From a virus, in IMG/VR virus record IMGVR_UViG_3300009008_000061, positions 1-49,590 of that record: a stretch of DNA of 49,590 nt. One strand, written 5' to 3'. Under the pieces are notes generated by a model that was not told the origin of the DNA, did no database searches, and was given only the letters and a program-made list of their open reading frames with translations. The position numbers were made by a program, and so were the translations under genes. Positions 20,369 through 28,429 of this stretch are shown here, piece after piece; the first letter of the stretch is position 1; each line of letters begins with the position of its first letter.

Positions 20369-21711
20369 TGTTCGGAATCAAACTCTTCACCGACGAGGTG
20401 ACAGAGGGCCAGCTTCGGGAGGCCCTCACTCAGGAATTGACGGAGGCCGGAGAGGCCTCGGTCGAGGAGCGAGTGAACGCCCTCTTCAAGGAGAATACCA
20501 TGGATGAACTCCAGAGTATTCTCAAGAAGCTGCGGAAGGCTGTCCTCCAGAAACACGCACCACCGCCTCAGTTCTCTGAGGGTGAGTGGATTGTGTTCTC
20601 CGACGAAGAGAGGAAAGCTGTCCAGGCCCTCATCAAGGCACTCAAGGAGGACGGGGAGCCGGACGCGGAAAAACGCGTGAAGGCCCTCCTGACCAAGGGA
20701 GGCGTGGCTGCCATCAAGCAGATGCTTGGGAAGATTCGCAAACCCCAGGTTGCCCCCCAGGCTCCGAAGAAGAAGTCGGAGGGGAGTGAGGATTCTGTCC
20801 ACCTCTCCGACATGGAGACTGTCGACCTGAGGGATGTTCCCATCTTCCAGGTCGGCGAACACAAGGGCAGACTGTGGTCCGATGATGTGGTCGATGGGAT
20901 TGTTCGGTCGACCAACAGAGTCATCGACAGGATGAAGCCCTATGTAAAGTTGGGGCACAACCCCGAGCAGAAGTTGGCCGATGGCTACCCCTCCCTCGGC
21001 TGGCTCTACAACCTGCGGAAGGTTGGTGACACCGTGTTCACCGACATCCGTGATGTCCCGAAGAAGCTGGCCGGAATCGTGAAGGCCAAGGGGTATAGAA
21101 GGGTCTCCGTCGAGTTGACCCCGAACCGTGAAATTGATGGTCGGAAGGAACCCTGGCTCCTGAAGGCTCTTGCCTTCCTGGGCGCAGACACTCCCGTCAT
21201 CAAGACCCTTGACGACATCCCGGAGTTGTACTACTCCGATGATGACTACGAGGGTGAAACCGTTGAGTTGGTGTTCGCCATATCCGAGGAGGAGAATCAG
21301 GTGACCCCAGAAGAAGCCAAGAAGCTCCAGGAGGAGAACGAGGCTCTGAAGAAGGCCAACGAGGAGAACGAAAAGGCTCTGGCCGAGGCCAAGCGGGCCA
21401 CCGTTCTTTCCGAATCGAAGGCGTTTTCGGATGTCTTGCTCTCCGAGAGCAAAATCAGGAAGGACGAACAGGACTCTTGGGTTCGCGTCCTTTCCGCTGT
21501 CGAGGAATTTTCCGAGACGGTGACCTTCAGCGATGATGAAAAGTCTTTCGCCGAAGAACTCAAGAGCCTCCTGTCGAACCTTCCCCAGATGGCCGAGAAC
21601 GAAGAGATGGCCGAGGAAGAGGATACCGACCAGAAGGACAAGGACAAAGCCCTGGCTGATGAGATGTTCGAGAAGCATGAAGAGTCTCATGGCCGGAAAA
21701 AGAAAGAATAA
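20368..21711 (+). CDS. Prohead protease, Mu gpI-like, with scaffold-like C-terminus
   Basis: 447 aa. Residues about 145-310 match the Mu gpI-type protease region: VKLGHNPEQKLADGYPSLGW, then TDIRDVPKK and YRRVSVEL, where the His and Ser are the likely catalytic residues. Residues 310-360 are an acidic coiled coil and the C-terminus is very acidic, typical of an internal scaffold. The extra 145-residue N-terminal domain with two short helical repeats is not usual for gpI. It would shape and then mature the prohead. Confidence 0.85.
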   Translation: MFGIKLFTDEVTEGQLREALTQELTEAGEASVEERVNALFKENTMDELQSILKKLRKAVLQKHAPPPQFSEGEWIVFSDEERKAVQALIKALKEDGEPDAEKRVKALLTKGGVAAIKQMLGKIRKPQVAPQAPKKKSEGSEDSVHLSDMETVDLRDVPIFQVGEHKGRLWSDDVVDGIVRSTNRVIDRMKPYVKLGHNPEQKLADGYPSLGWLYNLRKVGDTVFTDIRDVPKKLAGIVKAKGYRRVSVELTPNREIDGRKEPWLLKALAFLGADTPVIKTLDDIPELYYSDDDYEGETVELVFAISEEENQVTPEEAKKLQEENEALKKANEENEKALAEAKRATVLSESKAFSDVLLSESKIRKDEQDSWVRVLSAVEEFSETVTFSDDEKSFAEELKSLLSNLPQMAENEEMAEEEDTDQKDKDKALADEMFEKHEESHGRKKKE

Positions 21712-21723
21712 GGAGGGAAGAAA

Positions 21724-22104
21724 GTGGCCACTCTTACCACGACCACCACTTCCACCGACCGGAGGTTCCTCCTGTCGGACAACTTTGTATCCATCCAGGG
21801 GGTGATTGATAGCACGGTGACGGATGCAGCCCACACCGGCTACACTCACATCCTGCGAGGGGGTCTCGCATTGACCCGGAACACCACGGATGGCATCTGG
21901 TATGCCACGGCTGCCGGGGATACCTATGATGGCGTTCTTTACGCCGATGTGGACCTGAAGGATGGCGACACCGCCAACGATGCCTCCGACCATACCGGGA
22001 GCATCATCATCGCGGGTGCCTTCGATGGCGAACAGTTGCTCGGTGTGGATGAAGATGCCAGCCCGAACAACCGCCTCATGGTCCTGCCCACGGCTACCGG
22101 TTAA
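21724..22104 (+). CDS. Head decoration protein (gpD-like)
   Basis: 126 aa from GTG behind AGGAGGG. Thr-rich start, then a compact beta-rich sequence with the GIWYATAAGDTYDGVLYADVD pattern of small head-stabilising proteins, placed between scaffold/protease and major capsid, the standard position for lambda gpD-type proteins. Confidence 0.8.
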   Translation: MATLTTTTTSTDRRFLLSDNFVSIQGVIDSTVTDAAHTGYTHILRGGLALTRNTTDGIWYATAAGDTYDGVLYADVDLKDGDTANDASDHTGSIIIAGAFDGEQLLGVDEDASPNNRLMVLPTATG

Positions 22105-22117
22105 AGGAGGGTAGAGA

Positions 22118-23134
22118 ATGGTCCATCAGGTTCTCAGGCATCAGGTCATGACCGAACTCGTTCGCAAGTTCGAGGTCGACTATGCCCTGGGTCAGAACTA
22201 CTTCCGTGGAGGTGTCCCCACCCCCACGAACGAGTACACCTTCGATATTCAGGAGATGAGTCGGGACCTTGCGAAGTTCAGGGACCCGAACGCCGAGGCG
22301 GGAATGGTCCCCTTGATGACCCGCAAGAAAACCTCGGTTCAGCTTCCGACTATCAGGGAGAAGAAGATTGTCAAGGGCACGACCATGAACTGGCTTCGTC
22401 GTCCTGGCACCGAGCATCAGCAGTATGGAGCGCAGCTTCTTGCTGATGAACTTTCCGAACTCAACCAGCGGCTCGAACAGCGCAAGGAGTGGTGGCGTTG
22501 GCAGCTTCTCACGGGCGGCGATGCCAGCGGCTACTACAACATCTCTTGGGATGATGAAGCGGGGGTCACCGTCACCGGTACCTACGACTTCGGATTCGAC
22601 AAGACCGGCCACTTCTACACGGTGGTCTCGGGGCAGGACTGGTCGACCACTTCGGTCACCAACATCGCCTCGGACATCATCACCGGAAAGAAGAAGATTG
22701 CTCAGGACACCGGGCGTATGCCCACCCGGGCAGTCACCACCGAGACTGTGTCGAAGTATATGATTCAGAATACTTCGGTCCAGGCTCTCCTCGGGGATTC
22801 CCTCAAGGACCAGATTGCTCTGAGCGGCTACATCAAGCGGTTCATGGGCATCGACATCTCGGTCTACGAGGCGGGTTATGTTGCCGATGGCACCACAACC
22901 TGGAGTCCCTTCATCACGGACGACTACTTCATCATGCTCGGGCCTGACCCGGTCGGCGATGAAGTGGACGCTCCTCCGGTGGACCCCCGCGCTGGCGGGT
23001 CTGTTGGCAAGTTCTCCAAGTCCTGGGTCCAGGAGGACCCTGCCGGAACCTGGATTCTTGTCGAGCAGACTTGGCTGGCAGGTCTCACCAAGCCGGACAA
23101 TATCTACATCATTGATACGGTCTCGGCGACCTAG
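22118..23134 (+). CDS. Major capsid protein (lambda gpE family, HK97 fold)
   Basis: 338 aa, Phage_cap_E type. PTPTNEYTFDIQEM near residue 35 is the E-loop/N-arm region, and the later part (TVSKYMIQNT, GYIKRFMGIDISVYE, ITDDYFIMLGP) follows the P- and A-domain pattern of this family. Length equals lambda gpE (341 aa). AAAGGAGGG precedes the ATG. The most abundant virion protein, followed by a hairpin that would limit read-through. Confidence 0.9.
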   Translation: MVHQVLRHQVMTELVRKFEVDYALGQNYFRGGVPTPTNEYTFDIQEMSRDLAKFRDPNAEAGMVPLMTRKKTSVQLPTIREKKIVKGTTMNWLRRPGTEHQQYGAQLLADELSELNQRLEQRKEWWRWQLLTGGDASGYYNISWDDEAGVTVTGTYDFGFDKTGHFYTVVSGQDWSTTSVTNIASDIITGKKKIAQDTGRMPTRAVTTETVSKYMIQNTSVQALLGDSLKDQIALSGYIKRFMGIDISVYEAGYVADGTTTWSPFITDDYFIMLGPDPVGDEVDAPPVDPRAGGSVGKFSKSWVQEDPAGTWILVEQTWLAGLTKPDNIYIIDTVSAT

Positions 23135-23145
23135 TTCACTGGCTC

Positions 23146-23167
23146 GGGGGGGAGCCGTAATCCCCCC
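23146..23167 (+). terminator. Hairpin after the major capsid gene, partial terminator
   Basis: GGGGGGA (23147-23153), 7-base loop, TCCCCCC (23161-23167). No T run, so probably an attenuator or mRNA stabiliser that lowers expression of the next genes. Confidence 0.6.
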
Positions 23168-23197
23168 ATCACTTTAACCTTTGGAGAGGTTTAGGGG

Positions 23198-24529
23198 ATG
23201 GACGAGAACAAGAAACCTGAAGTGGTAATTGAAGTGGCACCTCCGAAGAAGCGTATCCTGATGTGGTGTGATGGCCCTATGGTCACCACCGGGTTCGGAA
23301 CGGTTGCTCGGAATGTAGCCAAAGCCCTCCATGACACCGGTCGCTATGAGGTTCATTTCGTGGCGGTCAACTTCTGGGGGGAACCTTTCGACCCGAACGA
23401 GTTCCCGTATGTGGTCATGCCCGCTGCCATCGAAAGGCGCGAGGCACTCAAGACCCAGGTCGGGGACCCATTCGGTGGATTCAATTTCGCCAACGCCTAT
23501 TGGAATGGCGAATTCGATGCCGTCTGGGTCATGAACGACATCAACATCCTGGCCCAGAGGGCGCAGATTTTCGAACAGGGTCCCCAGGGGCAGAAGAAGC
23601 AGCCGAAGTGTCCGGTCGTCTACTATTTCCCCATCGACTCCATCTGGCTCGACAAGCAGATGCTCGCGGGGTTCGAGAAGGCCGACTATCCGGTCAGCTA
23701 CAACGAATACGCCAAGAACCTCATCGCGGGAGTGGACCCTGCCCTCGCCGAGAAGATGAAGGTCATCAACCACGGCTCCGACATCGACACCTTCCACCGC
23801 ATCCCGGACCAGGGAGAGGTGATGGATTTCCGCAGGAACACTCTCGGTGTCGATGACGGGACCATCCTGTTTATCCAGGTGGCGAGGAACCAGTTCAGGA
23901 AATCGAACGGGGACCTCATCCTGGCCTTCGCCGACTTCAAGAAGAAGAATCCCACGAAGAAGGCGAAACTCTATATGCACATGAACCCGCAGGACCAGGG
24001 ACCCATGCTCTTTGGAGCGGTCATGTCTGCGGGGCTGAAACTTGGAGAGGATGTTGTGTTCCCCTCCAACCATTCTCCCGGTCGGGCGGTTCCCCGGGAA
24101 CTGCTCAACATGATTTACAACGCGGCTGATGTCTTCGTCACGCCGACTCTCGGAGAAGGATGGGGTCTGCCCATCACCGAGGCCATGGCTGCCGAGACCC
24201 CGGTTATCGCTCCGGACAACACCGCGATTTCAGAGATTCTCAACGCTGGCGACGAGGATGGGCTGCGAGGGTGGCCGGTGCCCTGTGGAGATTGGCCGAT
24301 GGGCCTTGTCCACATCGACGGCACCGGGTTCCGCCCTCGCGTGGACATCGAGGCCATGAGTGCCTTGATGGATGAGGTAGGGACCATGGCTCTCGAACGC
24401 AGGGCCACGGGAGAGGTTCCAGAAGGTCTCCGGCCCAGACTCGAACGGGCCTTGGAGTATGCGAGGGAGATTTCCTGGAAAAACATCGGAGACCAGTGGG
24501 TCTCCCTAATCGACGAGGTGGTGAAATGA
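23198..24529 (+). CDS. Glycosyltransferase family 4-like (GT-B), inside the structural operon
   Basis: 443 aa. ILMWCDGPMVTTGFGTVARN is the N-terminal acceptor domain start (GxG loop), FIQVARNQFRK begins the donor domain, and TPTLGEGWGLPITEAMA is the E-x7-E motif of family 4. This is a retaining GT with a nucleotide-sugar donor. Lying between the major capsid gene and the connector genes, it is probably made late, so capsid or tail proteins are the likely acceptors, or DNA during packaging. ATGA overlap with the next gene. Confidence 0.88.
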   Translation: MDENKKPEVVIEVAPPKKRILMWCDGPMVTTGFGTVARNVAKALHDTGRYEVHFVAVNFWGEPFDPNEFPYVVMPAAIERREALKTQVGDPFGGFNFANAYWNGEFDAVWVMNDINILAQRAQIFEQGPQGQKKQPKCPVVYYFPIDSIWLDKQMLAGFEKADYPVSYNEYAKNLIAGVDPALAEKMKVINHGSDIDTFHRIPDQGEVMDFRRNTLGVDDGTILFIQVARNQFRKSNGDLILAFADFKKKNPTKKAKLYMHMNPQDQGPMLFGAVMSAGLKLGEDVVFPSNHSPGRAVPRELLNMIYNAADVFVTPTLGEGWGLPITEAMAAETPVIAPDNTAISEILNAGDEDGLRGWPVPCGDWPMGLVHIDGTGFRPRVDIEAMSALMDEVGTMALERRATGEVPEGLRPRLERALEYAREISWKNIGDQWVSLIDEVVK

Positions 24530-24942
24530 GAAAGCTGCTGACAGCATTTCTCCTTCTCCTGATGCCGATGCTGGCCTTCGGGCTTGGCATCCGTCTCGGT
24601 GACATCGGACAGGGTGAGGCCCCGGGTCTCCATCTGTTCAGTGACATTCCGATGATGGAGAAGGATATGCAGGTCGCCTTCGGGTTCGCGTCCCTGAGCG
24701 ACGAGAACCAATACTTGCCTGTCTGGGATTTGACAGCGAAAACCGATGGAGGCTTCTTCGGTCGATTCGGGACCGACATGGAATGGCACCCACGCTACGG
24801 ATTTGGGCTTGCATACCCAATCACCGATGCGGTGGGTGTCGAGGCCTTCTATGGATTTGGATTTGACAAGCATGAAGACGAACTCGAATACGCCGAATCT
24901 CGGCCCGGGTCTCTCTTCTTGAATGTCTGGGCAGAGTTCTAA
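24526..24942 (+). CDS. Secreted outer-membrane beta-barrel-like protein
   Basis: 138 aa. A clear signal peptide (MRK, then a hydrophobic core to about residue 18, LAFG cleavage). The mature part alternates polar and aromatic/hydrophobic residues with Gly, and ends NVWAEF: a C-terminal Phe is the assembly signal of Gram-negative outer-membrane barrels. Eight short strands would fit 120 residues. Not a virion-like protein. Candidate role: blocking superinfection or altering the host surface. Translationally coupled (ATGA) to the glycosyltransferase. Confidence 0.65.
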   Translation: MRKLLTAFLLLLMPMLAFGLGIRLGDIGQGEAPGLHLFSDIPMMEKDMQVAFGFASLSDENQYLPVWDLTAKTDGGFFGRFGTDMEWHPRYGFGLAYPITDAVGVEAFYGFGFDKHEDELEYAESRPGSLFLNVWAEF

Positions 24943-24950
24943 GGAGGGTC

Positions 24951-25418
24951 ATGTCCTACTATTGCACCGTGTCTGGGGTTCGTGAACGGGTCGAGGGTCT
25001 GACTTCCGATGTGATGGCAGATGCCACCGTCTCCGGGAACATCGTGCGCGGCTCCGCGGAGATAGACACATGGTTCAGGCCGACCTATCAGGTTCCTTTC
25101 GACGCGGTGGACTCGATAGTAGAGTATGTGACCGAGGCTCTTGCCGGAGCCTACTGCCTGGAGGCTTACACCGGGGGGTATCTCGGCAACACCAACGACC
25201 TTGCCAAGACCCTCCGGTCATGGGCCTACGAACAGATGGATTTCCTGGTGGACAACCCGGAGAGGTTGACCGCTGCGAACCACCCCCTGACCTCCGGGAC
25301 CGACCCGGATGGCAGGAACAGAATCAAATACTGGCTCCCTCAGAGTGAACCTATCATCAATCTGACGGAGTCGGAGGTCGAATGGCGTTTCAAGTCCTCG
25401 TTCGTACAGTCGGACTGA
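24951..25418 (+). CDS. Head-tail connector, Mu gp36-like (DUF1320)
   Basis: 155 aa. Starts behind AGGAGGG. The helical N-terminal region with AEIDTWFRPTYQVPFDAV, then a helix with YCLEAY, follows the gp36/DUF1320 connector pattern. These proteins form a ring under the portal. Next genes are tail completion and terminator, which fits. Overlaps the following gene by 37 bases. Confidence 0.75.
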   Translation: MSYYCTVSGVRERVEGLTSDVMADATVSGNIVRGSAEIDTWFRPTYQVPFDAVDSIVEYVTEALAGAYCLEAYTGGYLGNTNDLAKTLRSWAYEQMDFLVDNPERLTAANHPLTSGTDPDGRNRIKYWLPQSEPIINLTESEVEWRFKSSFVQSD

Positions 25419-25855
25419 AGCAACTCATCGGGACTACCGAGGGCCGCTCCAAGAGGGCGAAGAATTTCAGGCCCGTCATGAAATGGGCTGCCCGGGAAAC
25501 GCAGAAGCAGACGACCAGGGTTTTCAGGGCTGAGGGTGCCGCTGCCGGTGGAAGGAAGTGGCCGGAGCTATCCTACGCGACCATGAAAATCAAGGCTGAC
25601 AGGTATCCTGGCCAGCCGATGTTGGAGAGGACCGGAAAACTGAAGAACTCCCTCCGAAGAGGAGGGGGTGGCCATGTCCGGGTTGTCGGCAAGAAGGGCC
25701 TCAAGTTTGGAACGACAGTTCGATACGCGAGGGACCTCCAGGAGGGTGACGGGAGGATGCCTCCCCGCCCATTTCTCTTCATTGGGGACCGTTTGAAGGA
25801 GAGGGTAACGGCGGCAGTCCGTGAGTATATCATGACCGGGAAGGTGCCGAGGTAA
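25382..25855 (+). CDS. Virion morphogenesis/tail completion protein (Mu gpG, P2 gpS-like)
   Basis: 157 aa. Family signature visible: WPELSYATMKIK, PMLERTGKLKNSL, then FGTTVRYARDLQEG and PPRPFLFI near the C-terminus, as in the Phage_tail_S family. It finishes the head-tail joint. The start overlaps the connector gene, and the stop overlaps the next ATG by one base. Confidence 0.85.
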   Translation: MAFQVLVRTVGLKQLIGTTEGRSKRAKNFRPVMKWAARETQKQTTRVFRAEGAAAGGRKWPELSYATMKIKADRYPGQPMLERTGKLKNSLRRGGGGHVRVVGKKGLKFGTTVRYARDLQEGDGRMPPRPFLFIGDRLKERVTAAVREYIMTGKVPR

Positions 25856-26331
25856 TGGCTTTTGCGAGAGGTTCGTATCCAGATAGTCGGGAATGGCAAC
25901 TGCTGAATGCCATGAAGACTGTCCTCGAAGCCGACAGAGACATCGACGCAATCGTAAGGAGCGTCGAGGTTACAGCCCCGACATTCGCCCATGTGTATCC
26001 GCGCATCACCGTCTCGATGGCTTCCGAGGGTCCCGGACCCAACTACGGAGGCCCCGGTGGGTGGGTCAACAACGATATGAGGGTTCGGATTTCAGTGGCC
26101 AATTCACACATGAAGATGGCTGTCTGTATGAAGGACCTCTACTGGATTGTCGATACAATCAAGAGCGTGGTGAGGACCAACCGCGATTGGGACGATGGCT
26201 CTCCGAATGCGGAGACCTCCATGGTCGAATCAGTGGAATACATGGACCTCTCCGCTGCTGAAGAAGCTGAGAATTTCGAGGTCTGGGCCGATGTGATTGT
26301 GTTGGTCAAGATTCTCGAAGTCGACTCGTAA
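25855..26331 (+). CDS. Probable tail terminator protein
   Basis: 158 aa, mixed alpha/beta with an IVRSVEVTAPTFAHVYPRI strand region and an acidic C-terminus, of the length and position (between tail completion and tail tube) typical of tail terminator (gpU-like) proteins. No firm motif, so this is an assignment by order. Confidence 0.55.
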   Translation: MAFARGSYPDSREWQLLNAMKTVLEADRDIDAIVRSVEVTAPTFAHVYPRITVSMASEGPGPNYGGPGGWVNNDMRVRISVANSHMKMAVCMKDLYWIVDTIKSVVRTNRDWDDGSPNAETSMVESVEYMDLSAAEEAENFEVWADVIVLVKILEVDS

Positions 26332-26342
26332 GGGAGGGTCAG

Positions 26343-26558
26343 ATGCCTTGGTATCGCTATAAGGGCAAAACGACCAAAGCCTTCAAACACGCGGGGGTGA
26401 GATACCAGGTATCTCCCGGTCAATCCGTGAACATCGACCCGCCCATTGATTCTCCGGAACTGGAGCTTGCTGATGGGGAACCTGTCGAGGCCATGGTAGA
26501 GCCGGTGGAAGAGGACCTCATCGTCGTGGAATCTCCTACTGAAGAGGAGGATGAGTAA
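26343..26558 (+). CDS. Small acidic protein before the tail tube
   Basis: 71 aa. The first half is a small beta domain (RYKGKTTKAFKHAGVRYQV), the second half a run of Glu/Asp with Pro and Val. GGAGGG precedes the ATG. Unrecognised. Phages often carry a short protein here whose role is unknown. Confidence 0.65.
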   Translation: MPWYRYKGKTTKAFKHAGVRYQVSPGQSVNIDPPIDSPELELADGEPVEAMVEPVEEDLIVVESPTEEEDE

Positions 26559-27553
26559 TGTCTGTTGCTGTTCTGAAAGGAACCTTCGGGTTTGGCCTCC
26601 AGGCGGTCTCTTCGACTGCCGCGGCCAGCGTCGATGATTCCTACCCGGTCTCCTCCATCAACCTCGCCCCGAACCCTGTGTGGGCATGGTGGGAGGGTCC
26701 CGGCTCCATTGATGTCGAATATGGTGTCCGCCTCGGCGAGGACTCCGACTACTCCATCGAGGGTTGGATGTTCCCGCAGAGTTTCGGATACATCCTTTCC
26801 AACGGCTACGGGGGCCTCGTAGAGTCCTCCGGGAGCCATACCTGGACCGGTGCCACCTGGACCGCCTCCAACACGATGCTCCAGCCCTGGACCATCATCG
26901 GTGACTTCAACAACGAGGGCACCGCGGTCATGTTGAAGCTGGTCGGCTGTGTGGGCAACTCCCTCACGGTCAACTGGAACAACCGCGATGTAACCTCCTT
27001 CTCCTTGGAGGGCATGGCGCGGTCGGTGGTCGATGGCTCCAGCCACGCAGGGATGATGCCGGTCACCGGGACCGACTACAGGCCCTTCGTCTTCAACGAT
27101 TGGGACTGGAAAATCGGTTTCAATGCCGCTCCGACAGTCACCATCTATCCGAAGGAAGCATCCTGGTCGGTGGACAATGGCCTCCAGAGGTATTTCGACA
27201 TGGGGACCGACGTGGCCTCGGCCACCAACCTGACCTTCGGCAAGAGGCAGCACACCATGAACCTCACGGTGGCCCTCGATGACACCACTCGGGCCTTCTG
27301 GGAAGAGGTGTGGCAGAGCGGTACCGATGCGTATTTCGGTATCTACGCCACGGCTTCCAAGACGGCTGATGCCCAGGCAACCTTCTCGGGAACCAAGTTC
27401 GCCATTACGAACTCCATGTTCCAGGAGATTGCCGGGTCTGCCGACCGAATGGAGTTGTCCGTTGAGGGTATGGCCTACGACCCTCTGGTTGTTTGGACCC
27501 TGGAGGACCTCGTCAACAATGGTGTCTTTGGGGATGGGGGCCAGGGCGATTAA
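26558..27553 (+). CDS. Major tail tube protein (probable)
   Basis: 331 aa, beta-rich, with two similar halves by eye (each with an FG-WNF-like core and a DTT or TAS turn). Long for a siphovirus tube protein, with room for an extra Ig-like domain. It precedes the two tail-assembly chaperones and the tape measure, the canonical order. High Ser/Thr/Gly content fits an abundant virion protein. Confidence 0.75.
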   Translation: MSVAVLKGTFGFGLQAVSSTAAASVDDSYPVSSINLAPNPVWAWWEGPGSIDVEYGVRLGEDSDYSIEGWMFPQSFGYILSNGYGGLVESSGSHTWTGATWTASNTMLQPWTIIGDFNNEGTAVMLKLVGCVGNSLTVNWNNRDVTSFSLEGMARSVVDGSSHAGMMPVTGTDYRPFVFNDWDWKIGFNAAPTVTIYPKEASWSVDNGLQRYFDMGTDVASATNLTFGKRQHTMNLTVALDDTTRAFWEEVWQSGTDAYFGIYATASKTADAQATFSGTKFAITNSMFQEIAGSADRMELSVEGMAYDPLVVWTLEDLVNNGVFGDGGQGD

Positions 27554-27560
27554 CCCATCT

Positions 27561-27640
27561 GGTCGGGCGGGGCCGTCCTCTCCGTTGTGTGGTCCCCGCG
27601 GCCCTGTTCCGACCTTTCCCTCTTGCCTTTCGTGGGCAAG
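27561..27640 (+). other. Two-hairpin mRNA structure after the tail tube gene
   Basis: GGTCGG/CCGACC (27561-27566 with 27609-27614) encloses GCGGGG/CCCCGC (27567-27572 with 27594-27599). A second hairpin CTTGCC/GGCAAG (27622-27640) follows. No long T run. It probably attenuates or stabilises mRNA between the abundant tube protein and the low-copy chaperones. Confidence 0.6.
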
Positions 27641-27680
27641 GGGGATACTGTTGCAATAACCCAAACCTTTAGGAGAGGAC

Positions 27681-28091
27681 ATGGGATTCAAGCTGTATCG
27701 AAATGAGGAGCGACCGAAGGAAGCCCTGATTCCGGTGGTGGTTCCCTACCATGCGGAGACACTCCTTCCTGTCGAGGACGAGGCGGGGATGGAAGAGGGC
27801 ACCCCCTTGGTGGTGTTCTTCTGTCGCCCCCCAACCACGGCAGACATGGACATTCTGACCTCCGAAGACGGCGAGGCCTCCGAAAGGCTCAAGGTCCTTT
27901 CCGAGGCCCTGGTGGTCGAGGTGGAGGGCCTGGAGGATGCCCAGGGGGCACCCGTGACCAAGCTCACCTCCGACATCATCGACATGATGCCCCTCTGGAT
28001 GACAACGGCTCTTGTCCAGGGGATTACGAAGGCTACCGGCCTGACCAAGGGGGAAGAAAATTTCTCCGAGCCGCCATCCGTTACGAGTTAG
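27681..28091 (+). CDS. Tail assembly chaperone, short form (gpG-like)
   Basis: 136 aa, mostly acidic helices, starting behind TAGGAGAGG. Position directly after the tail tube and before the tape measure, and a -1 slippery site near its end, identify it as the gpG-type chaperone that coats the tape measure during tail assembly. The zero-frame product ends 9 codons after the slip site. Confidence 0.8.
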   Translation: MGFKLYRNEERPKEALIPVVVPYHAETLLPVEDEAGMEEGTPLVVFFCRPPTTADMDILTSEDGEASERLKVLSEALVVEVEGLEDAQGAPVTKLTSDIIDMMPLWMTTALVQGITKATGLTKGEENFSEPPSVTS

Positions 28092-28429
28092 ACGGGGGTA
28101 GTAGTAAGGCACCGGGGGTCCCGGACTGTCGGACCTGCTCCTGCAACGATAGGGAGCGACTGTCATGCCCGGGGAATCGAACTCTCATCGCCCTATTCGG
28201 TGTCGATGTGAAGGCGATTCCCGGTTGGGCGTGGAGGTCGCTCTCTCTTTATTTTAGGACGAGGGCGTGGAATCGGCTCCCCAGGGGTGGCGGCTTGCAG
28301 GACCAAGACGAGAAAACCATGCGGGTTCTGGACACCCTCCATGGGGAGAGCATGGTGTGGCGGAAAGAACAGGAAGAACAGGCCAGGAAGATGAACGAAT
28401 TGAAGGGTCGCAGGAAAGGTAGGTTCTGA
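27681..28429 (+). CDS. Tail assembly chaperone, frameshifted long form (gpGT-like)
   Basis: A -1 slip at 28058-28064 joins the first 128 codons to a frame that stays open to 28429, giving about 249 aa. The extension has a Cys cluster (DCRTCSCNDRERLSC) and a basic C-terminal helix. An independent start at GTG 28208 has no ribosome site, so the frame is best explained as the T part made only by frameshift. It ends in an overlap with the tape-measure start. Confidence 0.75.
28058..28064 (+). other. Programmed -1 frameshift site A_AAT_TTC
   Basis: Zero-frame codons are GAA AAT TTC, so the heptamer fits X_XXY_YYZ. A purine-rich, Shine-Dalgarno-like AAGGGGGAAG lies just upstream (from 28047), a known stimulator in bacteria. 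The -1 frame has no stop from here to 28429. Confidence 0.75.

Noticed and set aside
20176-21993. Long leftward open frame (605 codons) opposite the protease/scaffold gene
   Set aside because: It is antisense to a gene with clear family motifs and good ribosome sites, and arises from the codon bias of that gene.
28208-28429. Independent small gene starting at GTG 28208
   Set aside because: No ribosome site, and the frame is open without a stop back to the slippery site in the chaperone gene, so frameshift fusion is the better explanation.
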